55,068 nucleotides of DNA from Clostridia bacterium (GTDB lineage Bacteria > Bacillota > Clostridia > Oscillospirales > Acutalibacteraceae): NCBI GenBank assembly GCA_017522205.1, contig JAFWZS010000024.1:1-55068 (forward strand). Direction: 5' to 3'. Below the pieces are notes generated by a model. It saw only the letters and a program-made list of their open reading frames with translations. It made no database searches and was not told the DNA's origin. The position numbers and the translations under genes are program-made. Of this stretch, positions 40,690 through 48,968 are shown piece after piece. Position 1 is the stretch's first letter. Each line of letters opens with the position of its first letter.

Positions 40690-41625
40690 TTATTTCTTCT
40701 TTCCTTTTTCTTTTTCCTTGGCACGTTTGTCGTTGATTATCTGCATATGCTCTTCTGTAATAAGCTCAACGCCGTTTTCTCTTGCCCAGTCCACACAGCC
40801 TTTAAGTACAAGCGGAAGGAATACTCTGGGAACGGCTAAAACGGTTTTGAGAGCTTCATCGGTGAACTTGATTTTGTCGTCAACTCTGTCGGCTGCATAG
40901 CGGACTGATTCGAGAGAAGCCTGACGCATCTGAAGAAGCTCAGCTCTCATTCTCTTTTTTCTGTGGAACCAGAAATTCTTACTGTCACGGTAACCGTAGT
41001 CAACGGGAAGAGGAGGAAAGTCGGCTGCTTTTACGCCGTTAATGATTGCATCACTGTACTTTTTCTTCATAAGGATTTTGTCAACGCGAAGAATAAAGTG
41101 AGCACCGAACTGACTTGTAATGCCGTTAAAATCGTGATAAGGTCCTTCGTAGCCGTTAAGCTGACCGGGTTCATCCTTATCTGCACCGTCAAGTTCACGC
41201 ATCCATGTGCATTCAATAGCTTCAATAGCATCGGTGAGAACCATTGGTCTTACTTCACCGGTTTCTTCTTCTATCATACTCTTTTCAAGTCTGAATTTGC
41301 ACTTTGGCATTTTTTCAGAAGGCTTGTCACCCGGCCAGGAAAGCTTTACAGCTTCCTTGAAGGTCGATGGCTTGTCGTCGATAAAGTTAAGTGTGCATTT
41401 TCCGTTGCGAAGGATATTCTGTGCTGTATTTGATGAGTTGCGGCAGCAAAGGAGCATTGCATAGTAGTCCTTGCCTGCAACATAATAAGGCTGTACAAGT
41501 GAATAAGGGCCAAGGTTTGTTGTGCCGTCTTCACAAAGGGTACTGATTATAACAGTGGGCATGGGAAAGAAAAGTGAAGTCTGATAAAAATTGTCTACAA
41601 TTCTTAAGTTTTCAAAACTGCTCAT
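40690..41625 (-). CDS. Flavin-reductase-like protein with PCP_red-like C-terminus
   Basis: A 311-aa protein. Residues about 15-200 match the flavin reductase/FMN-binding split-barrel fold (FPMPTVIISTLCEDGTTNLGPYSLVQP and NTAQNILRNGKCTLNFID), as in FMN-dependent reductases and HpaC-like proteins. Residues about 255-300 (FTDEALKTVLAVPRVFLPLV, then GCVDWARENGVELITEEHM) resemble the PCP_red domain known from light-independent protochlorophyllide reductase, here without photosynthesis. I chose MSSFENLR because AGGAG sits 7 bases upstream. Its function is unknown; a redox role is inferred. Confidence 0.65.
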   Translation of the reverse strand: MSSFENLRIVDNFYQTSLFFPMPTVIISTLCEDGTTNLGPYSLVQPYYVAGKDYYAMLLCCRNSSNTAQNILRNGKCTLNFIDDKPSTFKEAVKLSWPGDKPSEKMPKCKFRLEKSMIEEETGEVRPMVLTDAIEAIECTWMRELDGADKDEPGQLNGYEGPYHDFNGITSQFGAHFILRVDKILMKKKYSDAIINGVKAADFPPLPVDYGYRDSKNFWFHRKKRMRAELLQMRQASLESVRYAADRVDDKIKFTDEALKTVLAVPRVFLPLVLKGCVDWARENGVELITEEHMQIINDKRAKEKEKGKKK

Positions 41626-41674
41626 ATTTGTTCTCCTGATTTTTTTGTTTTTTATGACTTGTGTCAACAGTAAA

Positions 41675-41703
41675 AATATAACACATATTAAAAGAAAAAG
41701 CAA
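41675..41703 (-). promoter_or_regulatory. Promoter of the flavin-reductase-like gene
   Basis: Minus-strand TTGCTT (41698-41703), 17 bases, TATATT (41675-41680). Confidence 0.6.
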
Positions 41704-42004
41704 TCCGGTTAAGATGCGTAAGATAAGAAAAATCCTTTTGCAGCTGATTCGAAAAAATTTCGTATGTTTATTTCACAAGTGTTCCGAAAAGATCAGCATC
41801 ACAAAGTCAGCCAATACTGATTGCTGTTGCGAAAAGCTGACAAATCTGACGGAATCTGCTCGTTTTTGCACGGTCTTCATCTCTTCTTTCAGACTTTGAT
41901 ATTTTTTATTGCATTATAAAGAATTTGCGATATGAGAATTACTTTCTTTGAAATTTTTAACATCGTCTTGTTTGGTTAAATATAGACAATCACCAAAGCC
42001 TTTA
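41704..42004. other. Gene-free stretch
   Basis: About 300 AT-rich bases between a promoter and the 3' end of the rhamnosidase gene. No frame with a ribosome site, no hairpin terminator for the rhamnosidase gene and no repeat was seen on either strand. It may be decayed sequence. Confidence 0.5.
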
Positions 42005-44125
42005 TCAGAAAATATGCTTGCCGGGAGAAAGTTCGTGAGTTTTTCCGTCTATTGTTGCAACAGAATCAACGGGAGTCTCTATTTCATAACGCACTTTTCC
42101 GTCTTCGTGCCACCAATGTGAGGACACCTTGCCGTAAGCAGTGTCAATTTCTGCCTTGAACCAATCAATACGGTCATCAGGCACAGGGGCAAAATGAACT
42201 TTCGCAAAGCCGGGAGCATCCTCAACAGTGTTGATGCCTGCCATAACGCCGTACATCCAATCACCCACAGCACCGTAAGCGTAGTGGTTATAGGAATTCA
42301 TTGATGCGGGCCAGATATCACCGTTTGGTTTAATGCCGTCCCAATGCTCCCATATAGTAGTTGCGCCCTTGCTGATAGGATAGAGCCATGACGGATATTC
42401 CTTTCTCAGAAGCAGTGTGTATGCCAGCTCCTTATATCCGTAGCGTGAAAGCACGTGGAGAATATAGGGAGTACCCACAAAGCCTGTCTGTATCTTATCG
42501 CCCTCTTTGTGAATCATCTCTGCAAGAGAATCTGCAACAGCCTGAGGCTTGTCCGTAAGCTCAAACTGAAGAGCCATAACGTGTTCTGTCTGAGTTTTGA
42601 AATCGTCACGGAATTCTTTTATAAAGGCTGTGCGGATATTTTTGTGAAGCTCTTCATAAGCACTGACATCGTATCCCAATACCTTTCCCATTTTAATGAG
42701 GATATTTACTGAGTTTGCATAATAGGCAGAAGCAACGAGGTCGTCACGTGTCGGACCCTTGCACTTACCGTATTCGCCACCGAGCTCAAGCCAGTCTGCG
42801 TAATGGTCACCGTCAAACCAGAGATTTTTCTTAGCGGTGGTGTTTGTTATATAATCCACCCATTTTTTTACGGGCTCAAAGAGATTTTCTATAATCTCTC
42901 TGTCACCGTAGGTAAGATAGCATTGCCACGGACAAATAGCGATTGCATCAGCCCACGCTGTACTCAGCCTTGGCTTTCTCGGATAAATGCTCGGTATAAA
43001 GTCAGGCACACCGCCGTTTTCATACTGTTCTGCCTTGACATCACTGAGCCACTTTTTGAAAAATCTCAGCACATTATAGTTATAGCTTGCAGTACGGATA
43101 AATACCTGTGCATCACCTGTCCAGCCAAGTCTCTCATCACGCTGAGGACAGTCGGTGGGAATATCAAGGAAATTGCCCTTCTGACCCCATATGATGTTGC
43201 TGAAAAGCTGATTGAGCATCGGGTCGGAGCTTTCAATATATCCGGTGCGCTTCATATCGCTGTGCACTACGATAGCTGTAAAGTTTTCAGGTTTTATTTC
43301 AGTCGGATATGAGTCTATACGGACATAGCGAAAACCGTAAAAGGTGAGATTCGGCTTGTAGGTCTGTACACCGTTTTTGCAGATATATTCGTATATTGCT
43401 TTTGCCTTGCGATAGTTCTCGTTGTAGAAATTGCCGTCCTTGTCGAGAATTTCAGCGAAGGAAAAAGAGATTTTATCGCCTTCTTTTGCATCAACGGTGA
43501 TTTCAAGATAGCCTGTCATATTCTGACCGAAATCAAGAACGGTTTCACCCTTGGGGGTGGTAATAATCTCTTTCACACTCAGTCTTTCCTGCTCTTTTAC
43601 AATTTCACCTTGCTGAGCAACGAGTAAATCCTGACTGTTGTCCCTTGCGATTTTTGCACGGTACTTAAAAACAGGTGAGAGGGCGGCGTTGTATTTTATT
43701 CCGTTGTATAAATGGCAAAAGCGAAGATTGCTTTTTGCAACAAGCCAGCTTTCGTCGGTGCCGATATACTCTTCAATGCCGTCGGTATAGACAATGTGCA
43801 ACTCAGCTATAATTGCCTTCGGTAGCTTGTTCTTAAGTCGCCAAAACCAACCTTCAGCAAGCTCTAAAATAAGAACGTTATCTTCGCTGAGAAGCTCCGT
43901 TACATCATAAGTCTGCACCTGAAGACGGTTATGATATGATGTCCAGCCGGGTGCCATAATGAAATCACCAACACGGTGACTGTTGAGAGTAGCTTCATAT
44001 ACGCCTCGTGCCGTCACGCTCAGAGTGGCAGAAGCAACCTCTTTTTCAATGGAAAAATCCTTTTTAAAAAGGGGACAGACCTTTTTTGACCGATAAGACG
44101 GAACTATCCAATTCGCTTTTAACAT
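42005..44125 (-). CDS. Alpha-L-rhamnosidase, glycoside hydrolase family 78
   Basis: A 706-aa inverting alpha-L-rhamnosidase, removing rhamnose from plant glycosides or polysaccharides. The N-terminal beta domain (residues 1-270) carries ARGVYEATLNSHRVGDFIMAPGWTSY. The (alpha/alpha)6 barrel follows, with IPTDCPQRDERLGWTGDAQVF (about 325, acid residues of the active site), DWLELGGEY and the TTIWEHWDGIKPNG stretch (about 570, catalytic Glu region). The C-terminal domain ends GKTHELSPGKHIF. The chosen ATG lies 8 bases after GAGG. No signal peptide, so it is intracellular. It is a single-gene unit. Confidence 0.9.
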   Translation of the reverse strand: MLKANWIVPSYRSKKVCPLFKKDFSIEKEVASATLSVTARGVYEATLNSHRVGDFIMAPGWTSYHNRLQVQTYDVTELLSEDNVLILELAEGWFWRLKNKLPKAIIAELHIVYTDGIEEYIGTDESWLVAKSNLRFCHLYNGIKYNAALSPVFKYRAKIARDNSQDLLVAQQGEIVKEQERLSVKEIITTPKGETVLDFGQNMTGYLEITVDAKEGDKISFSFAEILDKDGNFYNENYRKAKAIYEYICKNGVQTYKPNLTFYGFRYVRIDSYPTEIKPENFTAIVVHSDMKRTGYIESSDPMLNQLFSNIIWGQKGNFLDIPTDCPQRDERLGWTGDAQVFIRTASYNYNVLRFFKKWLSDVKAEQYENGGVPDFIPSIYPRKPRLSTAWADAIAICPWQCYLTYGDREIIENLFEPVKKWVDYITNTTAKKNLWFDGDHYADWLELGGEYGKCKGPTRDDLVASAYYANSVNILIKMGKVLGYDVSAYEELHKNIRTAFIKEFRDDFKTQTEHVMALQFELTDKPQAVADSLAEMIHKEGDKIQTGFVGTPYILHVLSRYGYKELAYTLLLRKEYPSWLYPISKGATTIWEHWDGIKPNGDIWPASMNSYNHYAYGAVGDWMYGVMAGINTVEDAPGFAKVHFAPVPDDRIDWFKAEIDTAYGKVSSHWWHEDGKVRYEIETPVDSVATIDGKTHELSPGKHIF

Positions 44126-44146
44126 AAAAGTCACCTCGCTGTTGTC

Positions 44147-44175
44147 AGTTTAACAAAAAAAACAGTTTTTTTCAA
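44147..44175 (-). promoter_or_regulatory. Promoter of the rhamnosidase gene
   Basis: Minus-strand TTGAAA (44170-44175), 17 bases, TAAACT (44147-44152), about 20 bases before the start codon region. Confidence 0.65.
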
Positions 44176-44200
44176 TAACTTACAAGCAAAATAAAAAACA

Positions 44201-44222
44201 ACGGCACCCTTATGGGTACCGT
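44201..44222 (-). terminator. Terminator copy beside the tRNA-like remnant
   Basis: ACGGTACCC pairs with GGGTGCCGT (one G-U) on the minus strand, followed by TTGTTTTTTATTTT. It mirrors the terminator that follows the intact tRNA gene and shields the rhamnosidase promoter. Confidence 0.72.
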
Positions 44223-44225
44223 CAT

Positions 44226-44372
44226 TTTTTTGGCGGAGAGCAAGGGATTTTGTCCCGGTGCTGCCGCACCTATCGCCTCGCTTCGCTCGTTGCCACGTCG
44301 GCGAAAATGCTTCCCCGAAGCATTTTCTTCCGCATACTTCGTATGCTCCCTCCTTGTTCGAATCCCTTGCTT
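44226..44372. repeat. tRNA-Ser 3'-end remnant with hairpin-rich insert
   Basis: A 24-bp direct copy of the sequence at 44422-44445 (T-run plus the 3' end of tRNA-Ser) opens the element. It then departs from the tRNA, and AGCAAGGGATT (44239-44249) is matched by inverted AATCCCTTGCT (44361-44371). Between them are compact hairpins such as AATGCTTCCCCGAAGCATT and GCATACTTCGTATGC. This looks like a duplicated and rearranged tRNA 3' end, perhaps left by an integration or a tRNA-targeting repeat. No coding content was seen. Confidence 0.6.
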
Positions 44373-44395
44373 TTGATTTTATTGAAAAAACAAAA

Positions 44396-44416
44396 GGCAG
44401 TACCGTTGGTACTACC
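44396..44416 (-). terminator. Terminator of the tRNA-Ser gene
   Basis: Minus-strand GGTAGTACC pairs with GGTACTGCC (one G-U) around AAC, followed by TTTTGTTTTTT. It starts about 10 bases past the CCA end. Confidence 0.8.
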
Positions 44417-44426
44417 TTCTATTTTT

Positions 44427-44518
44427 TGGCGGAGAGCAAGGGATTCGAACCCTCGAACGGTTTATCGCCGTTACACGATTTCCAATCGTGCTCCTTCGGC
44501 CAGCTCGGACAACTCTCC
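44427..44518 (-). tRNA. tRNA-Ser (anticodon GGA)
   Basis: A 92-base class II tRNA. The acceptor stem GGAGAGT pairs with GCTCTCC (one G-U), the anticodon stem CACGA/TCGTG holds the loop TTGGAAA with anticodon GGA, the long variable arm (AACGGCGATAAACCGTT) is typical of serine, and the T-arm contains GGTTCGAATCC. The CCA end is encoded. It reads serine codons UCC/UCU. A strong promoter lies upstream and a terminator downstream. Confidence 0.95.
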
Positions 44519-44538
44519 CTATTTAATTGAACTATGTT

Positions 44539-44567
44539 ATTATACACAAAGGGTTTGTAAAAATCAA
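44539..44567 (-). promoter_or_regulatory. Promoter of the tRNA-Ser gene
   Basis: Minus-strand TTGATT (44562-44567), 17 bases, TATAAT (44539-44544). Confidence 0.75.
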
Positions 44568-44599
44568 GCCTTTCAGGAAAATTATCGTCATTTTTTAAA

Positions 44600-44628
44600 T
44601 TGACAACAGGGTGTGCAGGTAGTATACT
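44600..44628 (+). promoter_or_regulatory. Promoter of the transglutaminase-like gene
   Basis: TTGACA (44600-44605), 17 bases, TATACT (44623-44628). Confidence 0.82.
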
Positions 44629-44662
44629 GTATTTATTATACGGCAAAAAGAGAGGTCAATGT

Positions 44663-46735
44663 ATGAAGAACATAAAAAAGGCAGGTCTGTTTCTGCTTGT
44701 GCTTACTCTGTGCCTTTGCTTCGGTACGGTTTCAGCTTTTGCGGACTATGACAGATTCAGTGATACGGAGTATTATTTCTACGTTGAAGACGATTATTGG
44801 AACAAGGTTAAATATAACGTAAGTCTTGACTTTGATGCTATGGAAGCACGGATCAATTCCTACAGCGGTGATACCTATGATGTGGAGATTCCTTCATTTT
44901 TTGAGTATGACGGAGAAAGATACATAGTAACTGAAATTCTCGGCGGCGACAAGGATAGCGAGTGGCAGGAGAGCGTAACAGTTCCGACTTCGGTGACAGC
45001 AATTCATCCCGAATCGCTCGGATACTATCTTGGCGAGGTTGAGGTTGATAACTCATACTGGGATGAGTACGGCGATTTTGTCTATGATTTTGACTATGTG
45101 GAAAAAATGCTTCCCATAGACGGCTTTACCGTAAAATGTGAAAAGGGCAGTGTTGCCGAGAAATATGCACTTGATAACGGCTTTTTGTGTGAAACCTTCA
45201 AGAGTATAACTGAAGCTGAAGTATTCTTTGATGAAAGTGAATTGGTTTATACGGGCTGGAGTGTCGAGCCTGAAATAACCGTAATGATTGACGAGGTTGC
45301 GCTCAGACAAGGGAGCGACTATGATGTTTATTATACCTCAAACGTTGATGCAGGTACGGCTTATGTAACCGTAAAAGGACGGGGGTTATATACGGGTGAA
45401 CTTGTGGCAGAGTTTGAAATTCTCCCTGCTGATGTGTCACTTCTCACTTTCAGCTCAATTCCCGCTCAGTATTACAGCGGAAATGCCGTAAGACCTTATG
45501 TGGATGTGGAGTATCAGGGATATTATCTTTATCAGAATGAGGATTATTCAGTTTCTTATGTGAATAATACCGATCCGGGTAAAGCAAAGGCAGTGCTTAC
45601 CTTTATGGGTAACTATACGGGTACAAAAGAAATTGCCTTTGAAATTGTACTGTCTTCTATCGAAAACTTTACGGCAAGTGCTTCAGGTGATAGTGTAAAG
45701 CTCAGCTGGACAAACATTCCCTGCGACGAATACCGTCTTTATGTTTATGACAGCAGCAAGAAAAAATATGTTACGGTGAAGAAGGGTACTGACAGCTCCT
45801 ATACTCATAAAAAGAGAAAGCAGCTCACTACATACAAATATGCGGTTAAGGCTATTGTTTACGGTGAAAACGGCACATACAAAACCGAGAGCATGTATCT
45901 TACGGTTATGACGAAGCCAACAACACCAACTATCAGTCTTACTGCAAAAAACAAGGCCGTAACAATCAAGTGGAGCAAAAACTCAAAGGTTGACGGTTAT
46001 GTGGTGTATCGTATGACTAACTGGGACTATGAGTATGAAAAAATAAAAAGCATAAATAATAAAAACACTACATCATGGACAAATAAAGGTCTCAATAAAG
46101 ATGATGATTACTACTACGTTGTGCGTTCGTATAAAAAGGTGGACGGCAAGTATATCTACAGTGATTACAGTGAGCAGAAATTCAGCGGCTCGTCGCAGTC
46201 AAGACTTAACGCTGCAACCCTGAAATCCAAACGCAGTTACAAGGTTTACAACACCCAGGGAAAGAAGAGCACTCTTGCATGGAAGCAGGCACTCAGTGAT
46301 AACGACATCAAGATTCTTAAGAAGTTTGCAAAGAAGCATTTCACCGAGGATATGTCACGAGAAGAGGTGCTGAAAATCACTCTCGACTGGATTAACCGAA
46401 ATGTGACCTACGCATCGGGAGACCTTTGGTATGAAATTTCGGGTATGAGCTATGTTGAAGCAATTTTTACCCACAAAAAAGGTCAGTGTGTTCAGTATAA
46501 CGGAGCAATGGCTGCTATGATGGCTTATCTCGGTTATGATGTTGAACTTATCCAAGGCTACAGATACAGCCGTACAACCGGCGCAAAGTGGCAGCATTTC
46601 TGGGTTGAGGCTGAAATCAACGGCAACACCTATGTCTTTGAAACGGGTAACTACGGAAAAGACGGCACATGGTCTTACTTCTGCAAAAAGTACAGTGAAA
46701 CCTTCGGCTATATGAAAAACGGAAAGAAATTGTAA
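44663..46735 (+). CDS. Secreted protein with FN3-like repeats and transglutaminase-like domain
   Basis: A 690-aa exported protein. The signal peptide ends at VSAFA (about residue 26). Residues about 60-180 have a BspA-like leucine-rich-repeat flavour (YIVTEILGG, VTAIHPESLG). Two bacterial Ig/MBG-like repeats follow (VYTGWSVEPEITV...YTGELVAEFEI and YSGNAVRPYVDVEY...YTGTKEIAFEI). Then come FN3-like domains (about 350-530) and a transglutaminase-like core (about 585-690) with Cys in KKGQCVQYNGAMAAM, His in KWQHFWVEAE and a third position in VFETGNYG, where the usual Asp seems to be Asn. The start ATG has a weak AGAGG site. It may act as a cell-wall amidase, protease or cross-linker; activity is inferred. 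Confidence 0.82.
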   Translation: MKNIKKAGLFLLVLTLCLCFGTVSAFADYDRFSDTEYYFYVEDDYWNKVKYNVSLDFDAMEARINSYSGDTYDVEIPSFFEYDGERYIVTEILGGDKDSEWQESVTVPTSVTAIHPESLGYYLGEVEVDNSYWDEYGDFVYDFDYVEKMLPIDGFTVKCEKGSVAEKYALDNGFLCETFKSITEAEVFFDESELVYTGWSVEPEITVMIDEVALRQGSDYDVYYTSNVDAGTAYVTVKGRGLYTGELVAEFEILPADVSLLTFSSIPAQYYSGNAVRPYVDVEYQGYYLYQNEDYSVSYVNNTDPGKAKAVLTFMGNYTGTKEIAFEIVLSSIENFTASASGDSVKLSWTNIPCDEYRLYVYDSSKKKYVTVKKGTDSSYTHKKRKQLTTYKYAVKAIVYGENGTYKTESMYLTVMTKPTTPTISLTAKNKAVTIKWSKNSKVDGYVVYRMTNWDYEYEKIKSINNKNTTSWTNKGLNKDDDYYYVVRSYKKVDGKYIYSDYSEQKFSGSSQSRLNAATLKSKRSYKVYNTQGKKSTLAWKQALSDNDIKILKKFAKKHFTEDMSREEVLKITLDWINRNVTYASGDLWYEISGMSYVEAIFTHKKGQCVQYNGAMAAMMAYLGYDVELIQGYRYSRTTGAKWQHFWVEAEINGNTYVFETGNYGKDGTWSYFCKKYSETFGYMKNGKKL

Positions 46736-46750
46736 GACAAAAAATAAACG

Positions 46751-46780
46751 AAAGCAACCCATCGATTGATGGGCTGCTTT
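46751..46780. terminator. Shared terminator of the transglutaminase-like and GH36 genes
   Basis: AAAGCA-CCCATC pairs with GATGGG-TGCTTT with one mismatch, followed by TTTTTTAT on the plus side and placed between convergent genes. Confidence 0.8.
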
Positions 46781-46798
46781 TTTATCTGTTGAAGTTTA

Positions 46799-48943
46799 TT
46801 ACACTTCTTCAAAAAGTATAACCTGTGTTGCAAAGTCGTCACCATTGAAACCTACATCAATACCCCGGTTCATAAGAAGGTCACCGCCGTAAACCTTGCC
46901 GTTTGCGGTGTTCTTGTAAAGTTTTTCAGGGCAAAGTCCCTGAAGCTTAAACTTGGGGTTCTTGTCGTTTGCAACTGCCATGGCCTTGCCCGCAAAAAGG
47001 AAAACTCTGCTCTTATCCTTTGATACAGTTTCCCATGCGCAGTAGTTGCTTTCATAGGGATTTACAAGACGGTAGAAGTCGCCCTCACACATAAGTGAGC
47101 GAACCTTCTTTTCGAATTCGACCTGTTCTTTGATTTCATTCATCTCTTTATCGGTGCATTTGGTAATGTCAAGCTCATAGCCGAAAGCACCCATATATGC
47201 TGTGTCACCTCTTGTTTTAAGGCGTGTTGTTCTGCCGCACTGGTGATTAGGTACTGCAGTAACGTGGCTTCCGATTGAGTAAATAGGATAGCACATTGAG
47301 GTTGTGTACTGAATCTTGAAACGGCAACCTGCATCGGAGTTGTCACTTGCCCAGAATTGAGGCATATATGCGAGAACACCAAGGTCATATCTTCCGCCGC
47401 CTGATGAACAGCCCTCAAAGAGAATGTTCGGGAAAGCAGTTACGATTCTGTGCATAATATCGTAGAAGCCGAGAACATATTTATGGTTGTAGCCGAGACA
47501 GGGCATATCCGTAATCTGACGGTTCATATCCCATTTTACATATTCGATGTTTGCATTTGCAAGAACATCGCTTACAACCTTAACGATGTAATCACGCACC
47601 TCAGGTCTTGTGATGTCAAGCACCAGTTGCTGACGGATTTCAATAGGCGTGCGTTCATCAACGTGTACTGCCCAGTCAGGATGGGCTCTGTAAAGATCGG
47701 AGTCTGGGTTCACCATTTCAGGCTCAAACCAAAGGCCGAATTTCATACCGATATCATTAACCTGCTTTGCAAGACCGTCGATTCCGCAAGGCAGCTTCTT
47801 CTTGTTTACAAACCAGTCGCCGAGACCTCTGTGGTCGTCGTTTCTCTGACCGAACCAGCCGTCATCGAGAACAAACAGTTCAATACCTGCTTCTTTTGCT
47901 CTTTTTGCAATAGAGAGAAGCTTTTCTTCTGTGAAATCAAAGTAAGTGCCTTCCCAGTTGTTGATGAGGATAGGTCTTTCCTTGTGAGTGAAGGGACTTG
48001 TCATAATGTTGTTGCGGATGAGGTCGTGCATCTCTCTTGACATTTTGCCAAAGCCCTTGTCGGAATAACAGATAATGCTCTGAGGTGTGCAGAATTCTTC
48101 ATCCTTTTTAAGTGTCCAACGGAATGAAAGCGGATTGATGCCCTGCTGAACACGAAGGAAACCGAACTGGTCAACCGAGGCAACAGTTGAGTGGTTACCG
48201 CTATAAACAAGAGAAAGACCGAAGACGTCACCATTTGTTTCGTCAGCACCCTCTGAGCAGATAACAGCAAAGGGATTCATCTGATGGCCGCTTGCGCCTC
48301 TTGCGTTGCCTGCTTCAACCTTTACACCAAGCTGTAAGGGTGTGCGGATCATATCTCTTTCTCTGAGCCACGCACCTGCAAAGTGAATCATTTCATAATC
48401 GCCTCTGGGAAAATCGAGAGACATTGAATATGCACTGTTAAGCTCTATATCAGAGTCTGCTCTGTTAACGAGCACAGCATGACGGGCAATAACGTTATAG
48501 TCCTCAAAAACAACATAGTAAAGATGTGCTTCGAATTCAACTGCGTCGTCTGTAAGTATAACCTCAAGAGTGTCAGCCTTGCAGTCGCCCTTATAAAGTG
48601 AAGGCATATCCTTAACCTTAACTACCTCGTTTTCGTGAATGATAACATCCTTTACGGTGAGCTTTGCGCTTGGGTGGCCGAACTTATTCATTATCTGATA
48701 AGCAGGATTCCTGAGGTCTGAAAGCCCGTAAGAAGGATACTCCTGAGGATACACATCAAGAGGAATAACATTAGACATAATTCCTCCGCCCTCAGCCCAT
48801 TCTGTTTTCATTGACGCATAATCTCTGTCGGCGATTTTTTTGCCAATATGAAAATTGATAAGGTCGCCCTTCTCATTTATCACCATTACATAGCTTACTT
48901 CTTTACCCATAAGATGTATGGTGTTGCCGTTTAGCTTAATCAT
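46799..48943 (-). CDS. Alpha-galactosidase, glycoside hydrolase family 36
   Basis: A 714-aa retaining alpha-galactosidase acting on raffinose-type sugars or galactomannan pieces. There is an N-terminal beta-supersandwich (residues 1-300) and a catalytic barrel with LFVLDDGWFGQRNDDHRGLGDW (about 350), LWFEPEMVNPDSDLY (about 400), the nucleophile Asp in YVKWDMNRQITD (about 465) and the acid/base Asp in SDNSDAGCRFKIQY (about 530), then a C-terminal beta domain. No signal peptide. It lies 25 bases after the GH3 gene on the same strand, so both are transcribed from the promoter at 51444-51472. Confidence 0.93.
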   Translation of the reverse strand: MIKLNGNTIHLMGKEVSYVMVINEKGDLINFHIGKKIADRDYASMKTEWAEGGGIMSNVIPLDVYPQEYPSYGLSDLRNPAYQIMNKFGHPSAKLTVKDVIIHENEVVKVKDMPSLYKGDCKADTLEVILTDDAVEFEAHLYYVVFEDYNVIARHAVLVNRADSDIELNSAYSMSLDFPRGDYEMIHFAGAWLRERDMIRTPLQLGVKVEAGNARGASGHQMNPFAVICSEGADETNGDVFGLSLVYSGNHSTVASVDQFGFLRVQQGINPLSFRWTLKKDEEFCTPQSIICYSDKGFGKMSREMHDLIRNNIMTSPFTHKERPILINNWEGTYFDFTEEKLLSIAKRAKEAGIELFVLDDGWFGQRNDDHRGLGDWFVNKKKLPCGIDGLAKQVNDIGMKFGLWFEPEMVNPDSDLYRAHPDWAVHVDERTPIEIRQQLVLDITRPEVRDYIVKVVSDVLANANIEYVKWDMNRQITDMPCLGYNHKYVLGFYDIMHRIVTAFPNILFEGCSSGGGRYDLGVLAYMPQFWASDNSDAGCRFKIQYTTSMCYPIYSIGSHVTAVPNHQCGRTTRLKTRGDTAYMGAFGYELDITKCTDKEMNEIKEQVEFEKKVRSLMCEGDFYRLVNPYESNYCAWETVSKDKSRVFLFAGKAMAVANDKNPKFKLQGLCPEKLYKNTANGKVYGGDLLMNRGIDVGFNGDDFATQVILFEEV

Positions 48944-48968
48944 AATATTTCCTCCGTATTTTTGCTTT

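Noticed and set aside
41591-41899. 102-codon frame over the flavin-reductase gene start
   Set aside because: It is antisense to that gene and its promoter, without a ribosome site.
44250-44603. Frames crossing the tRNA-Ser region
   Set aside because: They run through the tRNA gene and its remnant on the opposite strand and have no ribosome site.
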